Source: Struthio camelus
Lineage: Eukaryota > Chordata > Aves > Struthioniformes > Struthionidae
Assembly (NCBI RefSeq): GCF_040807025.1
Contig: NC_090964.1
Span: 6,937,214-7,001,213 of the forward strand
Reading direction: 5' to 3'
DNA: 64,000 nucleotides
Positions 26,991-57,000 of the stretch are shown in pieces (the stretch's first letter is position 1; each line of letters starts with the position of its first letter). The notes beneath the pieces were generated by a model, which was not told the DNA's origin, ran no database searches, and saw only the letters and a program-made list of their open reading frames with translations. The position numbers and the translations under genes are program-made.

Positions 26991-29250
26991 CAGCACAGGA
27001 TGTGCAGGTTAAGGAGTAAACCCAGTGGGGAGCGGAGCGCCGAGAAGGGGAGAAAACGTGTGCGTGTGGGTGGGTGGCTTTGTCGGCTTGCGTTGGCGAT
27101 CGCCACAAATGGTGAACGCCGCGCAGAGCAAAGTCTCATCTGGGAAGAAACTGAGACAGTATCATGGCTTTATGCTGTAAGCAGCTATTGCCCCTCGCAG
27201 CCTGCGAGGACCCAGAGCACCTGCTCGGAAGACATAGCCCAGGGCACGTTAGAGAGCAGGAAAGAAAAGTTTCAGCATCTCAGAGTTGAGGAGCTGGAGA
27301 AACCTAAGTGTCCTTGCTGTAAACGCAAGGTAAATTATTCATTCTCTCTCTACCCCCCCTTCCCTCTCTCTAGTTCAGTTTTTCTTTTCATGCTTTAATC
27401 GTTTTGACACCAAGCTGTACAAAAGTAATTTAAAATTAACATGACTGACACTTGGTAGATAGCAGGACCCGGCGCGGAGCTCCACCTCCTGCTCGGGACT
27501 GCTGAGAGGGGCCCTGGATTGGCTGCGGGTCCTGCGGCAGCTGATGGGGACCCAGGAAAAACATGGCAAACAATTAATTTGCTAATTTAGTTTTCTGTTT
27601 AATTTGAAACCAGAAAATTGTCAGGCACCCATCAGCCCACGAGCAAGGCCGGCTGGACTGCGGGCAGAGCGGCGCTCGCCATAGCAAAGCGGGGTGTGGA
27701 GGGGGAAAAACGCGTTCGATCAGACAGCGAAGCAATTTCTTGCGGAAGCACTGATGGCATTTAATAGCCTTCGTATAATATTTAAGCATTTAAGTTCCAC
27801 AGTATGATGTTCCCTGCCACCTCTCTTGCATCCCGTGCGCTTCAGGCACACGGTAAAAGCCTCTGAACTGGGAAAAGGGTGTTGTAAAGCAGTTGTGAAA
27901 AAGTTGCCCCCTTGAGCGCAGCTCGTCCTCCGGCCTGTCGTTAAGGTGGCAACTCGAAAACGACGCCTGGGCCAAGCAGCTTCCTCCGGGGCTCGTCCTG
28001 CCGCGCGAGGCGTAGCGCCCCGCTCGGGACGCGCGTCCTTCGGCGGCGGAAGGAACGCTCCGATGTGGTTTCCTCCCTCCGGCCGTGAGGGCGAGGATGT
28101 ACTCCCAGCTCGGCTTGGCGAAGGTTTGTACATACGTTATGCAAAGTTTGGGGCCTCTTTTCGATGTTCCGAATGGAACTGGTTTTGTTTTTTTTTTTTT
28201 TTTTCTCCTTTCATTTTGCGTTTCTAATCCATGATTTTACCCGTGTCTCTTCCCAGTGAGAAGGTGCGTATTTATTGGGACTGAGGAAGCCCCAAATTTG
28301 GGGTTACGCGTTTGCAAGGAGCTGACGTGCGAGGTGGTGCGTAAAGCTGCAAACATATTAAAAAAAAAAAAGGTTCATCGCCAGCAGGGGGAGCGTGGGT
28401 CAGGGCTGGGTCCAGCCGGGAGGTAAAACCGGGCTTTGCCCGCTGAGGGGGAGGCCGCGGCAGCGCAGGCGAGGCTCCTTTCCGAAATCAGGGTGAGCAG
28501 AACCGGGGCTGCGCTCGGCCCCGCTCGTTCACAGGTTTCCTTTTCTCCTTCTTAGCTGTCGTTGTCTGAAGTCAAAGTCACTAGATGGTACTGTTGCCGT
28601 GTTAAGGTGTGCGCGGCCGCGGGCCAGCGGCTGCGGAAACCCTCCTTCCTTCCGCGAGGTGAAGGAGGGCCTGGGAGTCCGTCAGGGGAAGGCGAGCGAG
28701 GAGCAGCGGTGGGTCGGGTCTGGCCCCCGCCGCCCGGAGGGTGCGCGGAGGCTTCATCCCAGCCCCACGGGCGACGGGGCCGGCCCTGGGCCGCCTTCGC
28801 TGGCGGCGAGCGGCGCGGGAGGAAGGACGCGACCGCCGCGCCTGGGGTCAGAGGGAGTTCTGCCATCCTAAGAGGACCCAGCTTCAGCTCAGAGAGCAAC
28901 CACCGCCCTCTCTGAAGGGCGCCCAAAAAAAACCAACCCAAGGTGAGAGCCACCGCTTGCACAGATTCCTCACCGACTCGCCTGCACCAGCCCCCTCCAA
29001 AGTTTTAAAATGATGTCGTTGTCCGGGTCCCATCCCCATTTGGGGGTCGCCAACCTTTCTCTTGCAGGTCCTGGTGGACGGTAACAAGCAGGTTATTATG
29101 CTCCGCAAACGAGTCCCAGCCCTGCCCGCCGCGAGAGCCGCCTTCGCCCGCCGGCCGGCCCGGAGAGCCGCCTGCGCGCCCTCTCTCCGCTCGGGTTTCC
29201 AGGAGAGGGGAAAGTCAGGCCAATTAAATCAGGCAGCATTGAATCCCTAA
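26991..29250. promoter_or_regulatory. Cluster of CpG islands
   Basis: CpG-dense patches at about 27,030-27,130, 27,470-27,720, 27,930-28,100, 28,380-28,930 and 29,100-29,220, separated by AT-rich stretches. A plus-strand frame at 26,955-27,398 contains CPCC-like cysteines followed by a good donor (CGCAAG|GTAAAT, 27,324-27,335), so a spliced transcript could start here. No known protein is recognised. Confidence 0.4.
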
Positions 29251-32200
29251 TTGACATAAATGAGACAGACAGACAGCTGGGAGGACTGGGGGGAGGGAAA
29301 GGGGAGCAGGTGCCCTGGATGAAAAAGAGATGGAAATCCAACCTAATACTGCTGCAGCTTTTCCGGTTCTGGGTGTTTGTATTAGCTAGAAACATCTTCA
29401 AAAGTGTCTGAGCTCCTGCTGGAGATATGTTAATGGAATAAATACAAGTTACAACTGTTGTACAGTTGATTAGGATGTTCAAAAAAAAAAAAAAACCCGC
29501 CTCTAAACAAATCCTAAATGAAAAACCCACAAAAAGATTTTTTTTTTTAATTCACACATTTAAATAAAAAATACAAATGTTCTCCAGGCAATTTGAACAC
29601 AAGGCCTCGCAGCTGAACAATTACAAAATAATATTAAATTGTGCTTGTTTCTTGTTCTGCATTCGAACAGTGCTTGACTAGGTGTTTTCCTCTCTTCTTT
29701 TGGGGGACTGTTCTTTTTACTTGAATATATCCTTCCAATATTCATTCATACAAAAATAAGTTATTTAAATTCATACATCTCAAAAGAATGAGGCACAAAG
29801 GAAGGGGAGTAACTTCCCAAAGTCACATATATCGGCATCAGCGCTGCTAATGGAACCAGATTTACCAGCCTTTCAGTGGGTGTCTGCCCCAGGAGAGCGT
29901 GTTGCCTCACCCAGGGTGTTGCCTTTACGGGAACAGAAAACTGTTTGCCATTTTCGTGAAAAAATACTTCTCATGCTGTCTATCTGAGCGGCGAAAACGT
30001 GGAGGGCTGCAAAAGCAAGGGTGGTGGAGCAATCCCAAGCGGGCACAGATAACAAAGGGGGCCAAATTCTGCTTCGCTATGCTCCTAAGTCCTCCGCTAG
30101 CAAAAAAGTCAGTAGCTCTGGATTAACTCTTGTAAACCGGACTGAAAACAGCCTGCGTCTCAATTTTAAAACAATGAAGAATTGCGCATTGGGGTGCAAT
30201 AACACCACAAATATTTTTCACTTATATCTCCAGAAACTTTTGAAATCTCTTCCTGAATATTTCAACACATTTTCCTTCACCGTTTTCCCAGCTGGGATCA
30301 TTTTTGCCAGTACGGACAATTCTTCTTGGTATCCATGGGAATTGCCTTCGTAATTAGAAGCGCACCCAGCGCACGGAGCAGAGTGTGCAAGCCCAGCAGC
30401 TGGAACTGGGAGCCGGGTCTGATTAAATCTGCGCTGCCACAAGGAGAAAAGCCAGCTTTAATGAAACATCAGAAGCGCTCCCTACCCCTTCTTGAGACGG
30501 CGCGGGGAAGGGGACTCCTCTTTTACTTCATGAGTCGCTGTTCATCGTGCGCTCCAAACTCACTGAACGGAGCGAGAGCGTAGTAGCAAGTGATTCAGGG
30601 CTTGGAAATCAGTGATGTGTCTAGTCCAGAAGGATCTAATTGCCGGCAGTGACATTTATTAAAGCTGTGCTCAAAATATGTCTTCAGAATTACAAAAAAG
30701 ACTGGAAATGTCTAAACGCAGAGCGTTGTTATCAGTTGCAGGCCTCATTTTTCTGCTGAGATGCTCCTCTACAGTTCAGAATAAGCCCTCATAAGACAGT
30801 GAGATCAGAGCCCTCTCACTCAGAGGTTGCTCACAGAGAAACAACTTCTCGTACGGGCTTCCTACCCTGAGCAGAAACAGCAATTTGCATTCACTCATGA
30901 GGATACAAATAGTGTTAGCCAAGAAATCGCTTTCCTTTTTTATGGGACGTAAGCGATTTTTATTATTACACACCAAGCCTGCCTTTAAGAACCTGCTGTA
31001 CAGAATAACCCTACTCTGTGCTAGCCCGCTGCATTGACTCTTCTTGAAATATGAATTTATCCAAAATGGATTAACTACTTATAAGCATACACATTTGAGG
31101 AGCAAAAGATTTGGCTCAAAAGCATGCATGGTTCATGGTGGAAAAGAGAGTTGGTGAAAGAGGCAGCTGGTTAGATAGAAATTATTAATCCAACACAAGC
31201 TTTTTTATCTTTAGTTACTACTTCCACTTGATGTCACAAAATCCATTACTGCTGCAGACTTCCCTGCAGCCCCAGAGACACGGGGCTGAGCAAGTCAGCG
31301 TCTGCTAGAGACACTTTGGACAACTCTGGCTTCAGGTGTGCTGATGGGACAGCAGAAAAGTCATTTTGTAAGCCTGCGTTTCTCTCCGTTTTTAAAAAAA
31401 ATAGAACTGAAGGTTGGGGTGGGGAAGACATGTCACAGTTACAGGTAGTTGGGGGAAAAAGTGACTTTTAACACATAATCTTTTTCCTACTACTTAGAGC
31501 AGCAGAGGACACTATGGAGCCTGGGAATCAAACACGACTCTAAGTCCAAACATAACTGAAACCCTGGCTGCTTTAGAAGGTCCTACAGCACAGGCTGATG
31601 AGACTTCAGCAATCACTTCCCCAATATGGTTGATACGCAGCTCCCTATCCCCGGATACCGGCAAATCCTCCGATCCATATGTGTTCTAAAATGTTTTAAC
31701 ATTTCCAGTTCTTTAGAAGTAATTCACTGTGCAAGTCTGGAAGCAAACGCAGGCGCTGCTAACACATCTCAACCAACGGCGGGTTCCTTAAGTGACGTTT
31801 GAACTCAACCCTTCCTGTAATTCTGTAATTTGAAGATTATTCTCGCAAACTTTGCAAGATGCAGACGAATGAGAGATTTCTGGCTTTGAGTCAAATGCTG
31901 GAGTAATTAAATGTTCATAAAACACTTAAAGCATGTGAAGTGCTATTATCATACCCAAGAAACCAACAGGCTACAGCAGATTGGAGCAGGATTTTGAGGC
32001 ACACGAGCAAACAGCTCATTCCTCCCCCCTCCATCTCTCTTCCAGAGCTGTTAACAGAGGATTATGAACATTACCAGATTGCTTTTATTATAAACAGAAG
32101 AAGTCAAACCAAAATTACTTTCTTTCATATGAACATGTGCCATTCAAAAGTTTTTCCTTCTGTAATAAATATCTAAGTAGCTGACCAGCTTGCTGCTTAT

Positions 32201-35200
32201 CTCGTGAAGGAACTACCCCTAGGGAGAAGAGAAATTGCTGTTACTTCTAATCTCGCACATAAAACTGAAGAGGTTCCACCTGTTATAGGTTTATAACACC
32301 ATCTGCTGTTTAAAAATAAGACAGCATTTGAGCTAACCATCACACACGAGTTTGCGCTTGTTTGATAACCTAGAAGTGACAAACGGTTAATACGGAAAGG
32401 TTTGTGTAATTGGCACTTTTCTTTCACTTCTGTTCTTTCAAGCCCTTAACGTATTTCGTCTTGGTCTTAATTAGGAAGCAAATTATTTCTTCGCTAGAGG
32501 ATCTAGAAAGCCAGCGAGCGGCAGAGATTTAGCAGTGCTACCAGATTCAGCCAGTCCTACGCCACAAAACCTAAATCTCGATCTGCAGCCACGGTATCCC
32601 CAGAGTTGCTCCCGTTTTGAGGTTTTGCTCAGGGTGGTCATCACTGGAAAAAGTTTCGTGCGCATGACGCCTTCCTGCAGTCACTCTGTTTCTATCTTTT
32701 CAGTGTTTAGCTGGTTTCTAAGCAGTGTCATCCTCCCCCCCGGCCCCGACAACCTGACCCGAAGAACCTGCTTAAAAACTTTTTCTTAAAAGAGAGTCAT
32801 AGACCCCACAGGGTATGAGCAGCTCAATGGAAATCTTTCTTTCTGTCAAAAAATCAAAATATTTGTCTTTTGCTGTCTCACACTGCTGCCTGCACGATAG
32901 AATAAATACTCTAACCAAGGTTTCTTTTACTGCTTTCTAACTGAAAATGAGGCATATTTTCATCCCAAGAAAAACAACCAAGCCCTGGAGTTCATTAAAC
33001 ATCTCAGCCAAAGTACTCACCACCAACCCTCTCGGTTTTTGTTGCAGGTCATAACAAGCAGACAAGTATTCTTAACAACAACACTTTTTCTTAAAAAAAA
33101 AAAGAGTTTTTTTTCAAAATGAGTGCCTGTGGAGTCCAACCGCTCACCCGGAGACAATATAGTGTTTTTAACCATCTCAAGTTTATCAAAAAAAAAAAAA
33201 ACCAAACCTGTCAGAGTCTTAAAGTCTAGTAAAAATCAGAGGCTACAGCTGTGCAAGTCTGCTTTAGTCCTATCGCAGCAGCCCCTTTACAACATCCTCT
33301 GCCATATTTAACATTTGTAACCCCCTCCCCACGCATCGTTTAAAGAGTCAGGGGCTCCTTTTGTAAGCGATCAGCTTCTTACCCCAGCACTTTACATACA
33401 CTTCTCGACAAAAGAGACCTTTTACATGTCAATTTATTTTCAGACAAGCATATCTGAACGGGAGTTTCCCTCCAGAGTAGAATTAGTATGAATGGCAGGT
33501 GTTCCAGTGCAACACAAAAGGAGGAAGGCAGCAAGTTAGCTGAGCTTAAGTAGTAAGACAGCTTGATGTTTTAATAACTAGAGGCAAGAAAATGGAATGG
33601 CAGTGGACCTCCAGCTTTCATAGCATGAATGAAGGTTTTATTCAGAGCCCCCCATGTACTTGCAAAAGAAGACCTTGAAATATTTTAATGTTGGCTTTGC
33701 TTTAAAAGAGGGATTAAATCGTTGAACATTACATGAAAGCACAGCATCCGCCCCACGTACCGTCAAACACACTTGCAGTCGCTGCGTCCTAAGCCTCTGC
33801 TTCCCGAAAAGGTGGTTGCCACCAGGCGGTGGTGGTGCCTGGGCGGCAAGCAGTGCCGCAAACAGCATCACGATTCGCAGCCTCGCATTTTCCACCACCT
33901 ATCCGCAAATCCACAAAAGCCTGGAGAAGAACTTTACATGGACTAACTTGAAGCTGGGGACTTGACGATGACGCTGGCATCAGTCAGCCCAAAGTACTGA
34001 AAAGAGAGGATCGTTTGCTCAGTGAAATTTCACTGAGAGAAAAGAGAAAAAAAAAAAAAGACATTTGCTGAGAAGGTTACCGCCCTTCATTTTTTAAAGA
34101 CAGCCTAAATAATCACGATGTGAATACCTATCAGGCCCAAATACATTTATCTCTGCTCGGTTTAATTTGGCAGAGGTCAATACCACGTCATGACAAGGAA
34201 GGCCTGACTACACAGAGGGGAGAAGGGGGTTATAAAACAGCCTTTCTGCCAGGGCAACAAATTTCACAACAGAAAAAGCTGATGATTTATGCCCCAAAAT
34301 AGGAAGGCTTAACCTTCTTTTATGGAAGCTGTATTACATGAAGAAAGAAGAGACACTCAATATTACTTTCAAGGTCCATGCCTAGGGGTTAGCATAATAT
34401 TTCTACATAGGTTAATTCCAGGTAGACTCAGCTACTGGAGACTGGATTCCAGGATTTCTACTCCCTTGAGCTTTCATACCCACTTACAGGAAAAAACCTT
34501 AGAGGTCAAGTTGACCATTAAAAACCTGAAATAACACAGGCAGTTCTCCTTCTAAAGGGTTCCTTATGTATGAAAGTTAAATGCATTTTCATCCCTTTTT
34601 TTAAATCAAGAGGGAAGGCAACTTGCATATCCTCTTCGTACCACGTTAAAGCTGAATGACTTGAACTCTCATGCCAGCAGATCATTTGTCTTCTGTAAGA
34701 CATCTACTAGCTCCCCTCAAAAGGTTTAAGGACCCAGCCCAACGTAGGCCCAACTTGCCCCTCAAATAATGTGATTTCAATTAAGATGACAATAGTTGGT
34801 CCCAACTGCATTTTGGGAAAGGTTTAAGACTGTCAGGACAAAATCAGAACGGGAACAAAGGGGCCCACCTGACCCATTACAAACACCTACAGTTCTCATA
34901 AACAGAGAGATCAGTAAGTCAATTTTTATTGAGCACTGGAATTAAAAAAAATAACAGCACTTAATTATTTGGAACTAAAAATCAAAACTTATTTTTACTT
35001 ATGGAAGGATCACTCGCAACAACTTGGTTAAAAACACAGAAAGCACGGTTTAGCCCTTCTTGTTCGCTCTGTTCTCCAAAGTGTTGTAGGTCCACGAAGA
35101 TACAGCTGAACTGAATACAGAAAGCTCCTCTGATTGAACACCGTGAGGCAGCCGGCTTGACTCAAAAAGTCACGGTGGAGGGGTCTTACACACCAGGCGT

Positions 35201-36889
35201 TGCTTACTGCTAGCACCGCTTCTGTAGTGACTGCAGGCTGTTCTCCTTACGTGTACAGCGCTCTGCATCTGGTCATCCTAAATGTCTTCGAGTTGTTGCT
35301 ACTTGGCCTCACACCAGCACCATTACAGGGAGGATTAAGCAAAGGGTATTATGCTTATCCCGATTAAAAACTTGAAAACATTCACAATTTCACACAAACA
35401 TGCAAGCTACCATTCAAGCAGGACAAACATTTGGTTTTAGGATCCATCCTGACCGGTCTGTATTGTTTGGAGGCTCACAGTGAGTGGTGAACACCAGCAA
35501 TGTGTCAAACCCATTTAACCTTTTAAGAATCCACTCTTGAAGTGCAATGCAGGAAATACTCTTTAAAACTGTTGGGAGGGGTTTGCTTAAATCCCAACAA
35601 CACCCAAGGGGACTGAACCCAAGCTCCCAAAAGAAGCTGTTTAATTGTTATATTTATTAAGGATAGCTGGCACGAGGGTGACTGCACAGTTGTAGTAAAT
35701 GTAAGGCAGGTTCATTGGCATCAATACAAAAATTGTGCCAGAGGAGAAAGCAAGAATTTTTAAAGAAGGCATTTCACACAGTGGAGTGACCCCCCCTCCC
35801 CGCTGAAGGCCAGCGCTGGGCCTCCGCAGTCGCAGGTCCTTTTCTTTCGGCACAAAAGTCTCGTTATCCTGGGTGAGACCCTCTAACGTTGACACAAGGA
35901 AAGTGATGGGCTGCGGAGTAACACTTCCAGTTCAACTCACGCCACTCCGAAACGTACTTTTTTGCTAATTCCCAAAGTACAACAGAGTTAACCTAGCACA
36001 GGCAGGTTGGCAGAGTTTCATCCCTGGGCATGTCTGCATCAGATGTGCTCTGCCACTATCAGCAAAGGATTAAAACCAGCTCTGCTGCGGGTTTATGGCA
36101 ATACCAGGGAGAAGATACAGCATGCACTGACACCGGCCTTCTCCTCTTAGAGGGCACTGAAACCTAGGGCAATACTTGGAATAAATATAGGAAAAAAAAA
36201 CCCCTTGACTACTTCAGCTTCTCACTGGGAATAAAACAGGACCTGCCTGGGTGAGGGTGGAGGAGAAGGAAGAGAGCTGCACATCTCTGAGAAAATTTTT
36301 AATGGAATTCTCTATTACAGAGTCTACGGGGACCAAGCAAAGGGGAAAGGCAAAAAGAAAGTTCCCCCTCTCTATATGACCAGCCAAAGGGAGCAGATAT
36401 TCCCAGGAGAAGCTTTGCATTTTTGAGTGCTTGCAGGCTCCATAGTTCTTCTAATCCTCCCAGGAAACGCCCACCAGTAAACGAGGAGAGCTCTATCAAT
36501 TCTCTGCAAGTTAGAATGGATCAGGAATTTATTTCTAGCACAGTTCACCTGCAAGCGTTGGTTTCTATTAAAACTATGATGTCTTTTGAGAGTAAGAAGT
36601 TTCCCTCTCCACAGTCTACATCTTGCCACCTTCCCTGTTGATCACTGCCTTAGCCAATAAATAAAAGCAAGGTATTAAACGCGAGAGAAGGTAGCATAAT
36701 ATGCAGCCCTACTACACTACTGCTGATTTTCCCATCAGAGGGCCAGCTGTGGAGGACAGACATACCTCTACAGATGAAAAAGCTTTGCACATCTCTCAAA
36801 AGGCAGGCAAGAATCATTATCCCCTTATTACAGAGGGGGGAAATGACTAGGGTCACTTATTCTGCAGCTAAAAGTCAGTCAGTAAAATA
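29251..36889. other. AT-rich intergenic DNA downstream of RPS6KA1
   Basis: About 7.6 kb with no recognised exon, RNA gene or mobile element. Simple tracts: poly-A at 29,481-29,495, poly-T at about 29,539-29,548, poly-A at 33,188-33,200. The segment 29,219-29,260 and the segment 29,400-29,480 look like possible conserved non-coding sequence. Confidence 0.5.
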
Positions 36890-37736
36890 ACATCAACTGA
36901 ATGACATGTTTATTGTACAATTCAGAAAGAAACCCTGAGTTACCAGCTGTAGGACAAAGTTAAATTAAAAAGAAGTATGGTTTGCTTCACAGATTCCTGC
37001 TAAGGGAAGGTGGGGGAAGGAATGAGCCAAATCTAGCAGGTATTCTGGACAGCGTATCGTCTAAGGGAGTGTTTGGAAAACAGTTGGTTTATTTTGTTTG
37101 GAGAACAGCCATGTGGCTTGGGAGAGGGCAGAAGAGATGGGAAGAAATGGAGTCTGAAAAATCGACTTTACAATCTGAACATACACAAAAAAAAATGAAG
37201 GAGAGGGAAGTTCTTTACAAACACAAGTGCTGCTGGCTAAGAGTCTGCAAGTTGGACTTTGGGAAGGGCATACAAAGTTTCAGGGGAGGAAAAACCCAAA
37301 GCCTAAACCCAAACATCATGCAGTCTTCCAGCTGCAGTGGCGTTGGAGAAGATCAGTTCCAAGAAATGATGCAGCTACAACAAAGATCTGGCCCTACAAA
37401 GGAGAGGGTGAATCAGAGCTGCTTTTTAGTGCCCCTTGACATCAGTTATACATTCTAGTTCTCATATACACAGATGGATGTCTTTAAAAATCGACAATTT
37501 ACACTTCAAAAAAGTTTTACAGTGACGTTCTCTCAGTAAAGATCAGTCCACACAAAGAGGAGCCAGTCTTTCAGAAGCAGAAAGGCACTTGGCCTTGATG
37601 TGGATTTCAGAAAAAGTCCTCAAGGGAGCTCCTTTGCAGACATTTACTGCCCAGTTTCCTGCCCCCTGTCTTCACTAGGTCGTGCAAAGTCTGGTGTAGA
37701 TTGCATTGCACAGTGCTGCTGCAGACTGCCCAAAAT
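36890..37736 (-). other. RPS6KA1: RPS6KA1 3' untranslated region (inferred extent)
   Basis: This non-coding stretch follows the TGA stop on the minus strand. The end is set by the AATAAA signal read on the minus strand at 36,909-36,914, giving about 0.85 kb of 3' UTR. A second AATAAA lies at 37,088-37,093 and would give a 0.65 kb UTR; a third farther down is at 36,528-36,533. The open frame on the opposite strand here (36,982-37,458) has no recognisable protein. Confidence 0.5.
36909..36914 (-). terminator. Candidate polyadenylation signal AATAAA for RPS6KA1
   Basis: TTTATT on the plus strand reads as AATAAA on the minus strand, about 0.82 kb after the stop codon. Alternatives with the same hexamer are at 37,088-37,093 and 36,528-36,533. 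The choice is by distance only. Confidence 0.4.
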
Positions 37737-54017
<16,281 letters not shown>

Positions 54018-57000
54018 CTGCAGAACAATAAATGAGCATCAGAAGGTCTGTGATACTCCGTTAATGTTTTCCCAACAAACTAGTTTAGCAGGACTGGGCA
54101 AGCTATTTACAGATTCACTGGTGGCGTCCCAACACACATCCCTCCTCAGGATGTGATTTTGAGTTGTTCTGGTGGTGCCAGGAGAGAAGGAGGAGCTAGC
54201 TGGTATTAAAGGCTTTGACGGACTGACAACAGGCAGTAGAGAAGGACAAAGTGCTGGAAGTTGGTCACACGTTCCCCATGACTCACAGCCCCACCACTCA
54301 ATAGAGAGTCCGGACTTCTGGCAGGTTGAGTAACGTCTAGATCAGATTTTCCTCTCAGCTACATCTGGACAAACTCCAAAAGCATCTGTTGTCCCAGTAG
54401 CAGTGTCCTGAGTTTTCAGTACCGCAAAGCTGAGAAGTTTGGGACCGCCGTGACTGGGAGAGGGCTTCTCCTCAGGGGAACACTCAGCATTTCTAAAGCA
54501 ACCAGGAGGAACACATTCAAATACAAGAACTCATCACATCCCTTGAGGGCTGGGAAGGGCCCGAGCAGTATTAGAAATATTAGCTTACACTGCCTCTGGG
54601 ACCAGGTACAACTCTATGAATCCATACGGGGAGAAATGTAGAAGCATTTAGAAGGAATTGAGAAAAGAACCACTTTTCAACTAGGATGTGGCACTTTCTC
54701 CTCCCAAAAACTCAAGACTTAAGGGAAGAAGCAAGTTTTTGGAAAGTCAGACCTTAGATTCCCAAGCCTTCTGTATTTTAGTACATGTATGTAGATTTGC
54801 TGTCACAGCTAGGTGCTTTTTCAGCTGGTTTTGAGAGAATGAGCTGAAGTTTAAAATCAAAAAAATCACCTCCAAATCAAATTAGATTTGAAATATTTCC
54901 TCTGAGAGGTTCAAGTCTTCAGCTGCAGATGAGATAAAACTCATGTGACTGCACACACAAAGGATCTGAAGAGGGACTTGAGCTGTGACTTCTGCTGTTT
55001 CTTTTAAAGCAGTTAGTCAGCACGACAGAGCATGTGGGAGCCTGCAGTGCTGGCAGGGACCTACAGCTCCAAGAACATCAAGTGGGTGGGCGCAGAGCAA
55101 GGCAGGATGGCTGCGACTCGCTATCAGCGGTCTGAAAGTAGGACAGGAGCTAGGGAGAGATGAAAGAAGAAAAAGCAAGCCCTGAGGGAGGGGAGGAGCC
55201 ATGTGAAAACAGTGATATTAGAGTTAAGAATTAACTGTTTTTAAGCTCCGGAGAGACTGAATCAGATCAGAGGGGGCCACTGCGTTCACCTCTTCCTCTT
55301 CCTCCCCTTCCGCCGCTCTCCTCTTGGTGCAAAGGTGGCCAAGATCTCTTCAGACCTGGGAGAAGGTGGCTGTCCCACTCTGCCGAGGTGGGAAGCGGAT
55401 GCCCTTGGCAGCTGGCTGACACAGCTAACAAAGCCACAACCGAACCCCTTCCCGAGCTTCCAAAAGTGATCACAAAAACCTCAACACTGCCTCCTAGGCA
55501 TCACATCCACCCACAAGGAAACCAGCTCCTTCACCGCTCGGGCTCTGCAGCACCTTGCTCTGACCACCAAGCATGCATCAAACCGCCATGTTTGGTGGGA
55601 CGGGTTTGATTTTTTTCTGCAAAGGCACAAGCACGAATCCCTTTGCAGGTCCACCCTACCCACGTGAGATACAACTCCTGGGAGCTATCAGCCATCTTCT
55701 GACACCTACAGCCTCAGGGGAGGCCATTTTACACAGATTCCTGCATGACTGGGAAACTACATTTGCTGCTCCTGGAAAATTAAAGAACACCCACGCCCAC
55801 CGGCCAGGTTTGAAACTAGGAAGTCGCTCTAGGTCAGAGGAGGAGACAACTTCTTTTGAAGTTCTTAATGCCGCGTTCTAACTGTACAGATGGCTTAGTC
55901 ATCCTAGAACAGGGGCTGGGGACATATATAGTTTCTTCCAAAGACAAAGAAGTTCAAAATACAAGTCCTCTTTCCTACTTCTTCCCCTTTTTGAGGAAGA
56001 ATTTTACAAGCCAGAAGCCAAGAGACAGGTTTGTTTTCGCTCACATTTTGTCACTTTGCTGGTTGATTCAGTCACATCTGAATGCAAGGAAAAAAAAAAC
56101 GGCAAGAACTAGCAACAGATTATGCTTTTGGCATTTAGCTTCCTATTCATCAACAACTAACCAGAAGCTGTTTTAATTTCTGTTGCTTCACACATGCTCT
56201 GGTCCCAAAACATTCCAAAATTCTGGCAGCACCTAGGAAAGGCATTTCTTAGAGAACAGTTCTACCAGGAGAAATGCCTTTTTTCAAAATAGAAGTTGTT
56301 AATTAAAACTGGACACAGCCTGACTCTCTAAGGTCAGGCGCTTCACTGACTTCTCACATCCTGCAGAACAGACAGAGCACAGTACTGTATGCAGAGCAGA
56401 GATTTTTTTTTAACAACTAGACACTTGCCTCCTGGATCCTTGGCTTGCTGCGAAAGAGGAGCCTCAGCATCTCCAAAGCTCTAGGCTGCTATTCTCCCAT
56501 AGTTTGCAAGCCGGCTTCTGCACTTAGAGCTCTCTTGCAGCACCCAGCCTAGCACGAGAACCCCAAGTAGTAGTCACGTCAGTGGGATGCATTTTGGGAG
56601 TTTTTCACTGAAAGGAAACTGTGGTTTCTATGGGGAAATTGCACTGCATGGTGATCACTGCACAATACCGGCAGCCAAATGAAGGCGCTGGATGACTTTA
56701 CTGGCTCCTCTACACGACTCTTTCCATCAGCAAATCTCAGCAGGCTTTTCAGGAGGATTGGTATTATAATCTCCCAATATACAGATAGGAAAACAGACAC
56801 AGAAAGAGTGACTTCAGTCACCACGTAAGCCAGGAAGAGGCGACTGAGGCTCCATCCAGCTTTCTTCCCCAAAGTCACGCTGCCCCTGCTCCAAGCAGCA
56901 CACTGGTTTGTGCCGATTCCAGCACGAACGTGATCCCGGCGCGATCAGCTGTTCAAAGCCCGCACTGCGCATCTCCAGGGAAGGGGCCAGAAGGAGGTGT

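Noticed and set aside
36982-37458. 158-codon plus-strand frame
   Set aside because: It lies opposite the RPS6KA1 3' UTR and has no recognisable domain.
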